A stretch of DNA of 64,000 nt, from NCBI GenBank assembly GCA_026004095.1, contig BPIL01000002.1, positions 163,046-227,045 on the forward strand. The letters run 5' to 3'. Positions 47,547 to 57,463 of this stretch are shown piece by piece. Within the stretch, counting starts at the first letter, position 1. Each line of letters starts with the position of its first letter. Under the pieces are notes generated by a model. That model was not told where the DNA came from. It did not search any database and saw only the letters and a list, made by a program, of their open reading frames with translations. Position numbers and translations under genes: made by a program. The DNA is from Meiothermus sp. (lineage in GTDB: Bacteria > Deinococcota > Deinococci > Deinococcales > Thermaceae).

Positions 47547-48650
47547 GTGAACACGCCGGTTTGGGACGACGGCAGTTGGTCGGGCTTGCCCAGCCTGGAA
47601 GGCGACCTCGAGGCCGAGGTGTGCGTGGTAGGGCTGGGCGGTTCGGGCCTGGCGGCAGTCCACGAGCTGCTGCGGCTGGGCCGAAGTGTGGTGGGCCTGG
47701 ACGCGGGCCGGGTGGCTGGGGGGGCGGCGGGCCGCAATGGCGGCTTTTTGCTGGCAGGGCTGGCAAAATTCTACCACCAGAGCGTAGCCGAACACGGGCG
47801 CGACTTTGCCCGGCGTGTGTACCAGGCCACCCTTGATCAGATCGCTCGAATGAAAGAAGAAACGCCTGAAGCCATCCGGCAGGTGGGCTCCTTGCGCATT
47901 GCGGCTTCGGAGGAAGAACTGCAGGACTGCACGGCGCACCTCGAGGCCCTCCGGGCCGATGGTTTCGAGGCGGAACCCTATGAAGGCCCGGAGGGGCAGG
48001 GCCTGCTGATACCCAGCGATGGGGTTTTCAACCCGCTCGAGCGGTGCAGAACACTGGCCCGGCAAGCGCTGCAGGCCGGGGCCAGGCTCTTTGAAAACAC
48101 CCCCGCCCTGAGCATTGCGGGTCGGATGGTGCAGACCCCCCAAGGGCGGGTGTACTGCCAGAAGGTGCTGGTGGCGGTGGATGGTCGGCTGGAGTACCTG
48201 CTGCCCGAATTAAAAGGACGTGTGCGCACGGCCCGCTTGCAGATTCTAGCCACGGCCCCGGTGGCGATGCGCTTTACGCGGCCAGTGTACCGCCGGTGGG
48301 GCTACGATTACTGGCAACAGCTACCCGATGGCCGGATCGCCCTGGGGGGGATGCGCGATGCCGGTGGCGAGGCTGAGTGGACGATCCAGGCTGAGCCTAC
48401 CGAAGATATACAGCGCCGCCTGGAGGCACTTCTACGCCAGCTCGATATCGAGGCCCCCGTCACCCACCGCTGGGCGGCCTCGGTTGGCTACACCAGCAGC
48501 GGGCTCCCGGTGGCGGAAGAGGTGCGGCCAGGGGTATGGACAGTTGGGGGCTACAGCGGAACCGGAAACGTGCTGGGGGCCTTACTGGGGCGTGAGGCGG
48601 CCTGGGCTTTACAGGGAAGCCGGATGCCCGGGGCGGTGATGGTGCGTTGA
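47547..48650 (+). CDS. FAD-dependent oxidoreductase (D-amino acid oxidase/DadA family)
   Basis: 367 residues. VCVVGLGGSGLAAVHELLRLG is the Rossmann FAD motif, AGGAAGRNGGFLLAG the second flavin contact, and WAASVGYTSSGLPVAEEVRPGVWTVGGYSGTGNVLG the C-terminal FAD region of the DAO family. It probably oxidises an amine or amino acid. The start is the GTG at 47547; the frame is open back through the tRNA but that cannot be coding. No ribosome binding site. Confidence 0.9.
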   Translation: MNTPVWDDGSWSGLPSLEGDLEAEVCVVGLGGSGLAAVHELLRLGRSVVGLDAGRVAGGAAGRNGGFLLAGLAKFYHQSVAEHGRDFARRVYQATLDQIARMKEETPEAIRQVGSLRIAASEEELQDCTAHLEALRADGFEAEPYEGPEGQGLLIPSDGVFNPLERCRTLARQALQAGARLFENTPALSIAGRMVQTPQGRVYCQKVLVAVDGRLEYLLPELKGRVRTARLQILATAPVAMRFTRPVYRRWGYDYWQQLPDGRIALGGMRDAGGEAEWTIQAEPTEDIQRRLEALLRQLDIEAPVTHRWAASVGYTSSGLPVAEEVRPGVWTVGGYSGTGNVLGALLGREAAWALQGSRMPGAVMVR

Positions 48651-48675
48651 GTTCTGATCCTCACTCATTTATTAA

Positions 48676-48705
48676 TTGGCCCTATCCATCCTCATCTGAT
48701 ATACT
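48676..48705 (+). promoter_or_regulatory. rpsF operon promoter
   Basis: TTGGCC (48676-48681), 18 bases, TATACT (48700-48705). Predicted start near 48712. Confidence 0.75.
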
Positions 48706-48711
48706 CTCACC

Positions 48712-48790
48712 TTGCGTGATCCGAGAGGATCGCCTGCCGGAGTTGTGCCCCATCATGCTTTGCAAAACGTGATGGGTAAACGCCAACCAG
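48712..48790 (+). ncRNA. Structured rpsF leader, candidate S6:S18 autoregulatory RNA
   Basis: A GATCC-GAGA-GGATC hairpin near the 5' end is followed by a CCG-containing segment and a CCCATCA/TGATGGG stem just before the rpsF ribosome binding site. Leaders of rpsF operons commonly contain a CCG-bearing element that the S6:S18 complex binds. The match here is by eye only. Confidence 0.45.
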
Positions 48791-48803
48791 AAAGGAGGTG
48801 AAC

Positions 48804-49118
48804 ATGCCACAGTACGAGATCGGTATCATTCTTAACCCCAACCTCGACGGGGCCCAGGCCGCGCTGGAGAAAGATGTCATCAAAGCTACTATCGAGCGTC
48901 ACGGCGCCAGCATCAAAAACGTCGACGATTGGGGCAACCGCCGCCTGGCCTACCCCATTCAGAAAGACCCCGAAGGCAATGTGGTCTTTTACACGGTGGA
49001 GATGGCTGGCAATAACAACGCCGCGCTCGAGCGCGAACTGCGCCTGCGCGACCATGTGCGTCGTGTAACCATCATCCGCGACCGTCCCGAATGGCGAAAC
49101 AGCCAGAAGAAGAAGTAG
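48804..49118 (+). CDS. rpsF: 30S ribosomal protein S6
   Basis: 104 residues. MPQYEIGIILNPNLD opens the fold and DDWGNRRLAYPIQKDPEG is the central conserved segment. S6 binds the platform of the 30S with S18, which is encoded in the same operon. A perfect AGGAGGTGA precedes the ATG. Confidence 0.97.
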   Translation: MPQYEIGIILNPNLDGAQAALEKDVIKATIERHGASIKNVDDWGNRRLAYPIQKDPEGNVVFYTVEMAGNNNAALERELRLRDHVRRVTIIRDRPEWRNSQKKK

Positions 49119-49224
49119 GCTGCTGGCCTTGAGCTGAGTTCGGAGGCCAAGACCATCGACGGAACGCAAGTGCACAAGCTGTACTAAACTAACTCAAGAC
49201 CGCAACGAAAAAGGACTGATCAAC

Positions 49225-50058
49225 ATGGCTCGAGGCCTCAACCGCGTAACCCTCGTAGGCACCCTGACCCAAGACCCCGAACTGCGCTACACCCCAGGTG
49301 GGCTGGCCGTGATGGAACTCAACCTGGCTGGCAACGATGTGTTGACCGATGAACAGGGCCAGACCCGTGAACCGGCCTGGTACCACCGCGTGAAGCTGCT
49401 GGGCAAAAGCGCAGAATTTTGGGGTGACACCCTGAAAGCGGGTATGGCGCTGTTTGTAGATGGCAAGCTCGAGTACCGGGCCTGGGAGCAGGACGGCCAG
49501 AAAAAAAGCAGCCTGGATATCCGTGCCGACCGGATGGAGATCGTGAGCCTGGAGGGTAAGCGCGGCCCGCTGACTGTCACCGATGCCCGTGGGCAGGAGC
49601 GCCTCAAGGACGGCCTTAACCAGGTGATGCTGGTGGGCAACCTGACCCGTGACCCCGAGCTGCGCTACACGCCCCAGGGTACCGCCGTTACCCGTCTTTC
49701 CCTGGCGGTGAACGAAAAGTTCACCACCCGCCAGGGGGGCGAACAGGAAAAGGTGCACTACGTGGAGGCTCAGGCCTGGCGTGAGCTGGCCGAGTTTGCG
49801 GCCGAACTCAAAAAAGGAGACGGAGCGTTCTTAATGGGACGCTTGGTGAACGACTCCTGGACTGCTCAGGACGGCACAAGGCGCTACACCACCCGTGTAG
49901 AGCTTTCCCGCCTCGAGCGACTTGCCCGTGGAACTGGACAGAGCACAGGTGGAAACAGTTCCCAGATGGCTTCCGCAGCCAAAGGCCGTGCGGGCAAGGT
50001 AGATATTGAAGAAGGCTTGGAAGAAGATTTCCCACCTGAGGAGGATTTACCGTTTTGA
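49225..50058 (+). CDS. ssb: Single-stranded DNA-binding protein, two-OB-fold Thermus/Deinococcus type
   Basis: 277 residues with two OB folds, each opening with a similar motif: [19 protein letters not shown] (about 6-24) and [19 protein letters not shown] (about 132-150). The linker and acidic C-terminal tail end in EEDLPF, the protein-interaction tip. Most bacterial SSBs are tetramers with one OB fold; this class dimerises. It lies inside the rpsF-ssb-rpsR-rplI operon; the rpsR start overlaps its stop. Confidence 0.97.
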   Translation: MARGLNRVTLVGTLTQDPELRYTPGGLAVMELNLAGNDVLTDEQGQTREPAWYHRVKLLGKSAEFWGDTLKAGMALFVDGKLEYRAWEQDGQKKSSLDIRADRMEIVSLEGKRGPLTVTDARGQERLKDGLNQVMLVGNLTRDPELRYTPQGTAVTRLSLAVNEKFTTRQGGEQEKVHYVEAQAWRELAEFAAELKKGDGAFLMGRLVNDSWTAQDGTRRYTTRVELSRLERLARGTGQSTGGNSSQMASAAKGRAGKVDIEEGLEEDFPPEEDLPF

Positions 50059-50345
50059 GCACCAAGAAGATGTCCAATCGTACAAACCCCAAAGGCGGCC
50101 AAGACCGTGAGCGCAGTGTGCGCCGTGGCCGCAAACCCAAAGTGGCTGCCGCCGTTGGTGCGTTTGACCTTACCGATTTCAAGAACGTAGAGGTTCTGCG
50201 GCGCTTTTTGTCCGAGACCGGGAAAATTCTGCCCCGCCGCCGTACTGGACTTAGCGCTCAAGAGCAGCGTAAGTTGGCGCGTACCATCAAGCGTGCGCGT
50301 ATGCTGGGCTTGCTGCCCTTTACCGAAAAGCTGGTACGGAAATAG
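50055..50345 (+). CDS. rpsR: 30S ribosomal protein S18
   Basis: 96 residues. The core [50 protein letters not shown] pattern is S18. I start at a TTG overlapping the ssb stop (TTGA) because the N-terminal MSTKK matches Thermus S18 and GAGGAGG lies about 10 bases upstream. An ATG five codons in is the alternative. Confidence 0.93.
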   Translation: MSTKKMSNRTNPKGGQDRERSVRRGRKPKVAAAVGAFDLTDFKNVEVLRRFLSETGKILPRRRTGLSAQEQRKLARTIKRARMLGLLPFTEKLVRK

Positions 50346-50357
50346 GGAGAGTGGAAG

Positions 50358-50807
50358 ATGAAAGTGATTCTGCTTGAACCTATGGAAAACCTCGGCGACG
50401 TGGGGGCAGTGGTCAACGTGAAGCCGGGCTACGCCCGCAACTATCTGCTACCGCGCGGCCTTGCCACCCTAGCCACCGAGAGCAACCTCAAAACCCTGGA
50501 GGCCAAAATCCGCGCCCAGGCCAAAAAAGCTGCCGAGCGCAAGGCCGAGGCCGAACGTCTCAAGGAACTCCTCGAGCCCATCACCCTGGTGCTCAAGGTG
50601 AAGGCCGGCGACCAGAAGATCTATGGCTCGGTGACCAGCCGCGAGATTGCCGCTGCCCTGGAAGCCCAGCACCAGATCACCATTGACCCCAAGAAGCTGG
50701 CCCTGGAAAAGCCCATCAAAGACCTGGGCGACTATACCCTGGCCTACAAGCCCCACCCCGAGGTGCCCATGACCCTGAAGGTCTCGGTGGTGGCCGACAA
50801 GGGATAA
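50358..50807 (+). CDS. rplI: 50S ribosomal protein L9
   Basis: 149 residues. MKVILLEPMENLGDVGAVVNVKPGYARNYLLPRGLA is the N-terminal rRNA-binding domain; a long helix around residues 45-75 and the C-terminal domain follow. L9 bridges from the base of L1. It closes the rpsF operon before a terminator. Confidence 0.97.
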   Translation: MKVILLEPMENLGDVGAVVNVKPGYARNYLLPRGLATLATESNLKTLEAKIRAQAKKAAERKAEAERLKELLEPITLVLKVKAGDQKIYGSVTSREIAAALEAQHQITIDPKKLALEKPIKDLGDYTLAYKPHPEVPMTLKVSVVADKG

Positions 50808-50824
50808 CCGCCCGATGTACTCCC

Positions 50825-50852
50825 AATGCCGCCAGATCTGGCGGCATTTTTC
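50825..50852 (+). terminator. Terminator of the rpsF operon
   Basis: AATGCCGCCAGA and TCTGGCGGCATT form a perfect 12-base-pair palindrome followed by TTTTTCT. Confidence 0.92.
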
Positions 50853-51475
50853 TATAAGCGTGCGGCGAAAACCGCCCTGGCTCGCTCGGCCAGGGGGGCT
50901 GTGAGGATCCAGCGAAGCCGGGCGGCCTCGGGGGCTTTGTCGTACCAGAGATGGAATACATCGGCCAGGGTGGGGAAGGTTGTGGGGGCTGCAATTTTTT
51001 GAATGGGGTCGCCCTGCTGCACCCGGCCTGCTTCCAGCACCCTGGCATAAAACCCAGGCCGCGCGGCCTGGCGGAACTTCTTTACAAACTCCAGATCGTT
51101 CATGCGGGCGGCCAGGGTCGAGCAGGGGATGCGGGGGGCGGTGACCTCGAGCAAAACCTCACCCACCCTGAAACGGTCGCCAATGCGCACGGGCTCTTCG
51201 CCGAAGCTCGAGAAGGTCAGGTTTTCGCCAAACGTACCGGGCAGCAATGCCTCGCCCAACTGTTCCATCCACCAGTCGTAATCCTGGGCGCTGTAGACAT
51301 ACACCGCCTGGTCGGGGCCGCCGTGGTGCTCCTGGTCGGCGACGTGGTCGCCCACCAGCCCCAGAGTGGAAATTTGAGCGGCTTCAACCGGGTTCTTGTA
51401 GATGCCGGTGGTGGTGGGGCGGGGGCCGATTTGCAGGGGCTCCGGGCGGCCGAGGTTGATGGAAACGAGGCGCAT
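50852..51475 (-). CDS. MOSC-domain protein (YiiM-like)
   Basis: 207 residues. The MOSC cysteine is in RIPCSTLAARM; GDHVADQEHHGGPDQAVYVY and GTFGENLTF are further family motifs. MOSC proteins bind sulfur or molybdenum cofactors; YiiM-type members detoxify hydroxylated purines. The ATG has TAAAGT 7 bases upstream and no ribosome binding site. It ends at the rpsF terminator. Confidence 0.9.
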   Translation of the reverse strand: MRLVSINLGRPEPLQIGPRPTTTGIYKNPVEAAQISTLGLVGDHVADQEHHGGPDQAVYVYSAQDYDWWMEQLGEALLPGTFGENLTFSSFGEEPVRIGDRFRVGEVLLEVTAPRIPCSTLAARMNDLEFVKKFRQAARPGFYARVLEAGRVQQGDPIQKIAAPTTFPTLADVFHLWYDKAPEAARLRWILTAPLAERARAVFAARL

Positions 51476-51482
51476 AATCCAC

Positions 51483-51488
51483 ACTTTA
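51483..51488 (-). promoter_or_regulatory. -10 element of the MOSC gene, leaderless geometry
   Basis: TAAAGT (leftward strand) followed by 7 bases and the ATG at 51475. Confidence 0.5.
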
Positions 51489-51535
51489 CAAGCTGTACAC
51501 AACCCTAGCGGTAAAGGCCACTGTCTAACATTCCT

Positions 51536-51818
51536 TTAGGACACGACTGCATCAGCTTCGATCTCCACCAGCATCTCGGGTTCGACCAGCCGGCTGACCT
51601 CGAGCATGGTTGAGGCTGGGCGGATGCGGGCAAAAAACTCCCCGTGGGCCCGGCCTATCTCTTTCCAATCGCGCTCGATATTGACCCCATAAATGCGGGT
51701 GCGAGCTGGCATCGGTGGCGGTGGTTCCGGCTACGTGAATGTACGACCCGACCCGCACCGCTCGGCTATAACCCACAACCGGCTCGTAGGGCGAAGTGCC
51801 TGCAATGTTGACTCGCAT
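51536..51818 (-). pseudogene. RidA-family gene disrupted by an internal deletion
   Basis: The 5' part encodes [20 protein letters not shown] then a strand ending GTTATDA, the N-terminal half of a RidA/YjgF protein. The 3' part, in a different frame, encodes [29 protein letters not shown] and [19 protein letters not shown], the C-terminal half. About 30 codons in the middle are missing and the phase is shifted at the junction near 51700. RidA deaminates reactive enamines. This copy cannot make the protein unless the assembly is wrong here. Confidence 0.8.
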
Positions 51819-51836
51819 GACCCCAGTGTAGCGTGG

Positions 51837-52226
51837 TTAGGGTTTGCTGCGCAGTTGACGCAACCACACCAGCGCCAGCCCCCGCCAGGCCAGCAGCAAT
51901 ACCAGGGTGGCTCCCAGCGCAACCGCCCAGAAGATCAGGTAGCCCAGGTCGAACGGTTTTTGCAGCACCATAAAGCGCAGCCAGACCCCGGCGCTCACGG
52001 CAATGGCCCAGGTGTAGAGCAGGTTCTGCCAGGAGGGCCGGGTGTAGGTGCGCAAAAATGGCGAAACCAGCCACCAGACCAGCAGGATGGGCAGGGCGTT
52101 GCGGAGGATTCCGGCCAGGCTGAGGGGCTCGCCGTGGGTTTGCAGGCCAATAACGGCAAACAGCACGATGCACAAAGCATCGCCCCAGGCCAGCCTTCGG
52201 CTTACGCGGCGGTCAGAGCGTACCAT
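51837..52226 (-). CDS. DUF3054-like membrane protein
   Basis: 129 residues with four hydrophobic segments separated by short loops. The N-terminal RLAWGDALCIVLFAVIG and central ALPILLVWWLVSPFLRTY segments match the DUF3054 family of small bacterial membrane proteins. Function unknown. It follows lipA by a few bases on the same strand. Confidence 0.75.
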   Translation of the reverse strand: MVRSDRRVSRRLAWGDALCIVLFAVIGLQTHGEPLSLAGILRNALPILLVWWLVSPFLRTYTRPSWQNLLYTWAIAVSAGVWLRFMVLQKPFDLGYLIFWAVALGATLVLLLAWRGLALVWLRQLRSKP

Positions 52227-52232
52227 AGGCGA

Positions 52233-53947
<1,715 letters not shown>

Positions 53948-54889
53948 TTACAGACGGGCCTTCAGGGCCTGGAAGGCTTCTTCGTACTCAAACTGATTGA
54001 GGCCCCGGCCAATCACCACCAGCCTCGAGCGGGCTTGCAGCGGCTCCTGGGAGAGCTCGAGGCTAAAAATCTCCCGCACCGACTGGAATAGCACCTGCCT
54101 GTCGAAGCCCTTGACGCTCAGAAAACCCTTGGCCCGGAAAACCGCGTCGGGCCGGGAGATCAGGTACTGGTCGATAAACTCGTTGACCTTGGGGCGCTCG
54201 AGCAGCCCCTCGGCGCTGAGGGTAAAACTCTGCAGGTTGGGCATGTGCAGGTGTTGGTAGTTCTGGGGGCGCCAGTCCAGGCTAAAGGCGCGCAGATGCA
54301 GCAGGTCTTGGGGGTTAACCCGCGACTGGGCGGTGCGGAAGATCTGGGCCAGGGGGTTGATTTTGCGAATCAGGGCCTCGGCCGCGTCTACCTGCTCTGG
54401 GCTGGCTAGATCGGTTTTGTTGAGCACGATGACACTGGCATAAGCAAGCTGCACCGCGCCTTCGGGGCCGTCGCGCAGGGTTTGCTCGAGGTTGCGGGCA
54501 TCGGCCACGCCAATGATGCTGTCGAGTTCGAACCTGGTACGCGCAAACGGATCCAACACGGTCTGGGCCACCGGCACCGGGTCGGCCAGACCCGAGAGCT
54601 CGATGAGGATGTAATCGGGCTTGTCCTTGCGCGAGATGAGCTTGAACAAAGCCGAGACCAGATCCTCACGCCCCACACAGCACAAGCAGCCATTGGATAG
54701 CTCGGCGATACCGTCGGTGTCTACGTTCTCAATCAGTGAGCCGTCGATGCCGGTTTCGCCGAACTCATTGACGATGATGCCAAACTTTTGGGCTCCGCTC
54801 GCCACCAGATGGTTGACCAGGGTGGTTTTGCCTGCGCCCAGAAACCCTCCGATAACGCCTACGGGAATGCGCTTTTGAAACTGCGCCAT
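53948..54889 (-). CDS. CobW/COG0523-family metal-handling GTPase
   Basis: 313 residues. Walker A GGFLGAGKT (14-22), the metal-binding CLCC with C68, C70 and C71, and VLNKTDL for guanine binding are present; a C-terminal CobW_C domain follows. COG0523 proteins deliver zinc or other metals, or insert cobalt. There is no C-terminal His-rich tail. TATCGT lies 7 bases before the ATG. I see no typical Zur box. Confidence 0.9.
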   Translation of the reverse strand: MAQFQKRIPVGVIGGFLGAGKTTLVNHLVASGAQKFGIIVNEFGETGIDGSLIENVDTDGIAELSNGCLCCVGREDLVSALFKLISRKDKPDYILIELSGLADPVPVAQTVLDPFARTRFELDSIIGVADARNLEQTLRDGPEGAVQLAYASVIVLNKTDLASPEQVDAAEALIRKINPLAQIFRTAQSRVNPQDLLHLRAFSLDWRPQNYQHLHMPNLQSFTLSAEGLLERPKVNEFIDQYLISRPDAVFRAKGFLSVKGFDRQVLFQSVREIFSLELSQEPLQARSRLVVIGRGLNQFEYEEAFQALKARL

Positions 54890-54896
54890 GGGCCCT

Positions 54897-54902
54897 ACGA
54901 TA
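54897..54902 (-). promoter_or_regulatory. -10 element of the COG0523 gene, leaderless geometry
   Basis: TATCGT (leftward strand) followed by 7 bases and the ATG at 54889. Confidence 0.45.
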
Positions 54903-54911
54903 ACCCAGGCA

Positions 54912-54940
54912 TTGCCGTTATGGGAAACCGGCTTTACATT
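54912..54940 (+). promoter_or_regulatory. tdh-kbl promoter
   Basis: TTGCCG (54912-54917), 17 bases, TACATT (54935-54940). Predicted start near 54947. Confidence 0.55.
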
Positions 54941-55014
54941 TAGACTGGCGTGTGGCCGGGCCTGCTGGCCGCTGTGCGGGAGGATCCGGCGTATGAGAAC
55001 AAGCCTAGGTGCAT

Positions 55015-55974
55015 ATGACCAGAGTTTTGGTAACCGGTGCGCTGGGTCAGGTGGGTTCCGAACTGATTCCGGCTTTGCGTGGTTTGTACGGTAGTGAAGA
55101 AGTCTTGGCGACCGATATTCGGCGGGCGCCTCCAGGGCATCCTGCGCTGGAGGGGCCCTATGAGCAGCTAGACTGCACCAACGGCCCGGCCTTGCTGGAG
55201 TTTTTCGTGCGTCATCGTGTGGGTGTGGTCTATCACCTGGCAGCCATCCTTTCGGCCCGGGCCGAGGCCGAGCCCGAGCTGGCCTGGCGGGTCAACATCG
55301 AGGGCCTGCACAACGTGCTGGAGGCAGCGCGGCAGGTCGGGGCCCAGGTATTTGTCCCCAGCTCCATCGCGGCCTTTGGCCCCAACACGCCGCGCGACCC
55401 CACCCCCCAGGACACCCTTCAACGCCCCAACACCCTTTACGGTGTGACCAAGGTGGCCGGTGAGCTGCTGTGCGACTACTACGCCCATCGCTTTGGCCTG
55501 GATGTGCGGGGCTTACGGTACCCTGGCTTGATCTCGTACACCGCACCGCCGGGTGGGGGCACCACCGACTATGCGGTGGAGATTTTTCATCACGCCCTGC
55601 GGTACGACCGGTACACCTGCTTTCTGGCGCCGGACACCCGGCTGCCCATGATGTACATGCCGGATGCCATCCGGGCCACCCTCGAGCTCATGCAGGCCGA
55701 TCCGGCCCGGCTGCGGCATCGCAACGCCTTTAACCTAGCGGCCTTTAGCTGCACCCCCGCCGAGCTGGCGGCCGAAATTCAGAAGCACCGGCCCGGCTTC
55801 AAGATGTACTACGAAGTGGATCCGGTGCGGCAGGCCATCGCAGACTCCTGGCCGCGCACGCTGGATGATAGCGCGGCCAGGGAGGAATGGGGTTGGCGGC
55901 CCCGGTACGACCTGGCGGCCATGACCAAAGACATGCTAGAAAAACTGGCCGAACGCGCCTTGAAGGAGGCTTAG
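55015..55974 (+). CDS. NAD-dependent epimerase-type L-threonine 3-dehydrogenase
   Basis: 319 residues of the extended short-chain dehydrogenase fold: VLVTGALGQVGSELI at the N-terminus, VYHLAAILSARAE, and the catalytic YGVTK (Tyr-X3-Lys). The kbl gene follows directly, which supports L-threonine to 2-amino-3-ketobutyrate as the reaction. A nucleotide-sugar epimerase is the alternative. The ATG at 55015 fits an AGGTG upstream; a GTG two codons earlier is possible. Confidence 0.85.
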   Translation: MTRVLVTGALGQVGSELIPALRGLYGSEEVLATDIRRAPPGHPALEGPYEQLDCTNGPALLEFFVRHRVGVVYHLAAILSARAEAEPELAWRVNIEGLHNVLEAARQVGAQVFVPSSIAAFGPNTPRDPTPQDTLQRPNTLYGVTKVAGELLCDYYAHRFGLDVRGLRYPGLISYTAPPGGGTTDYAVEIFHHALRYDRYTCFLAPDTRLPMMYMPDAIRATLELMQADPARLRHRNAFNLAAFSCTPAELAAEIQKHRPGFKMYYEVDPVRQAIADSWPRTLDDSAAREEWGWRPRYDLAAMTKDMLEKLAERALKEA

Positions 55975-55976
55975 AA

Positions 55977-57200
55977 ATGGCATTGAACCGCTTGAACGAC
56001 GTTTTGCGCCAGAGCGTAGGGGCGCTGGAACAGGAAGGTCGCAGGAAGGGGGCTGAGGCTGTGGTGGTGGGGGTGTTGCCCCCAGAGGGCGAGCGCGGGC
56101 CGCGCTATTTGCTGGCAGGCTATGGTGATAAGCCCTTTATTCGCATGAACTCCAACAGTTACCTGGGCCTGTCCCGCCACCCCAGCCTCAAACAGGCCGA
56201 AGAAGAGGCCATCGAGCGCTTTGGCGTTGGGCCCGGGGCGGTGCGTTTTATCAGTGGAACCTACGCGCCCCATGTGGAACTCGAGCGCAGCCTCGCCGCT
56301 TTTCATGGGCGCGAGGCGGCCATGATTTTTTCCTCGGCCTATGCCACGGTTTTGAGTGTGGTGGTGCCCCTCACCACCGACCAAACCGTTCTCATCAGCG
56401 ACGAGCTAAACCACAACTGCATTATCAACGCGGTGCGGCTGGCCCGACCGTTGGAGAAGTTAATTTACAAACACCTCGACCTCGAGAGCCTCGAGCAGGC
56501 CTTGCAAAAAGCCGCAGCCATGGGGGCCCGGCGGGTGCTGGTTATATCCGATGGCGTGTTCAGTATGCGGGGGTCGCACGCCCCTCTGGCAGAAATTGCA
56601 CAGCTTGTGAACCGCTACGACCCCCAGTTTGCCGAAAACGCGATCCTGGTGGTGGACGACTCGCACGGGGTGGGGGCTTTTGGTGCTACCGGCCGCGGCA
56701 CCGAGGAGTTGACCGGTGCACGGGCCGATATTTTGGTCGGAACCCTGGGCAAGGCTTTTGGGGTGAACGGCGGTTATGTGGTGGGCTCGAGCGACCTCAT
56801 TACCTATCTGCGCGAGACCGCCCCCATGTACATCTACTCCAACCCCATCACGCCGGGGGAGGCCGCCGCCGCTCTGGCTGCTTTGAACCTGCTCCAGACC
56901 GAGGAAGGCCAGCAGCGCCTGCAACACCTTACGGCCATGACGGAACGTTTTCGTCAGGGGTTGAGGGCGCTGGGCTACGCGTCCTTTGCGGGGGTTCATC
57001 CGGTGGTTCCGCTGGTGCTGGGCGATGCAGACCGCACCAACCGCATGGCCGCCTTCTTGCGTGAACAAGGCGTTTTGGCTACGGCCATTGTGTACCCGGT
57101 GGTGCCCCGGGGGGAAGCCTCCATACGCTTCCAGATCTCCGCCGAACACACCCGGGCCGATGTGGATGAAGTGTTGGGGATTTTGCAGGCGGCTGGGTAG
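55977..57200 (+). CDS. kbl: 2-amino-3-ketobutyrate CoA ligase (glycine C-acetyltransferase)
   Basis: 407 residues, alpha-oxoamine synthase family. MNSNSYLGLSRHP, DELNHNCIINAVRL, VDDSHGVGAFGATGRG and the PLP lysine K259 in TLGKAFG are present. It splits 2-amino-3-ketobutyrate with CoA to glycine and acetyl-CoA. With the upstream dehydrogenase it gives the two-step threonine-to-glycine route. GGAGG lies about 8 bases upstream of the ATG. Confidence 0.93.
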   Translation: MALNRLNDVLRQSVGALEQEGRRKGAEAVVVGVLPPEGERGPRYLLAGYGDKPFIRMNSNSYLGLSRHPSLKQAEEEAIERFGVGPGAVRFISGTYAPHVELERSLAAFHGREAAMIFSSAYATVLSVVVPLTTDQTVLISDELNHNCIINAVRLARPLEKLIYKHLDLESLEQALQKAAAMGARRVLVISDGVFSMRGSHAPLAEIAQLVNRYDPQFAENAILVVDDSHGVGAFGATGRGTEELTGARADILVGTLGKAFGVNGGYVVGSSDLITYLRETAPMYIYSNPITPGEAAAALAALNLLQTEEGQQRLQHLTAMTERFRQGLRALGYASFAGVHPVVPLVLGDADRTNRMAAFLREQGVLATAIVYPVVPRGEASIRFQISAEHTRADVDEVLGILQAAG

Positions 57201-57212
57201 TGAAGCTCGGGC

Positions 57213-57218
57213 TATACT
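57213..57218 (+). promoter_or_regulatory. Possible -10 element before the glutaredoxin-like gene
   Basis: TATACT followed by 10 bases and the ATG at 57229. Spacing is longer than at other sites. Confidence 0.4.
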
Positions 57219-57228
57219 GGGTGGGCAG

Positions 57229-57450
57229 ATGGACTATGTGCTGATCAGCCGAAAAGGCTGCCACCTCTGTGAGGAGGCCGAGCTGCTCCTGCAAGCCCAG
57301 GGTGTGTCGTACACGCTGCAGGATGTAGATGCCGACGAGCGCCTTAAAAAGCTGTATACCTTCCGGGTTCCGGTACTCCTGTGGAGGGGGCGGGTGGTGC
57401 TCGAGGGCAAGTTTACCCTCGAGCGCCTATCCAAGAAACTATCGTTGTAG
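57229..57450 (+). CDS. Glutaredoxin-like protein
   Basis: 73 residues. C11 and C14 in the CHLC motif and the cis-proline region FRVPVLLWRGR fit the thioredoxin/glutaredoxin (DUF836-like) fold. Its substrate is unknown. It is directly followed by lgt on the same strand. Confidence 0.85.
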   Translation: MDYVLISRKGCHLCEEAELLLQAQGVSYTLQDVDADERLKKLYTFRVPVLLWRGRVVLEGKFTLERLSKKLSL

Positions 57451-57463
57451 CCGGAGGCTCTAA

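Noticed and set aside
48712..48801. A 29-codon TTG frame in the rpsF leader placed 6 bases after TATACT
   Set aside because: The sequence folds into stems expected of a regulatory leader and the codons have no coding bias. TTG at this distance also occurs before the tRNA, where it cannot be coding.
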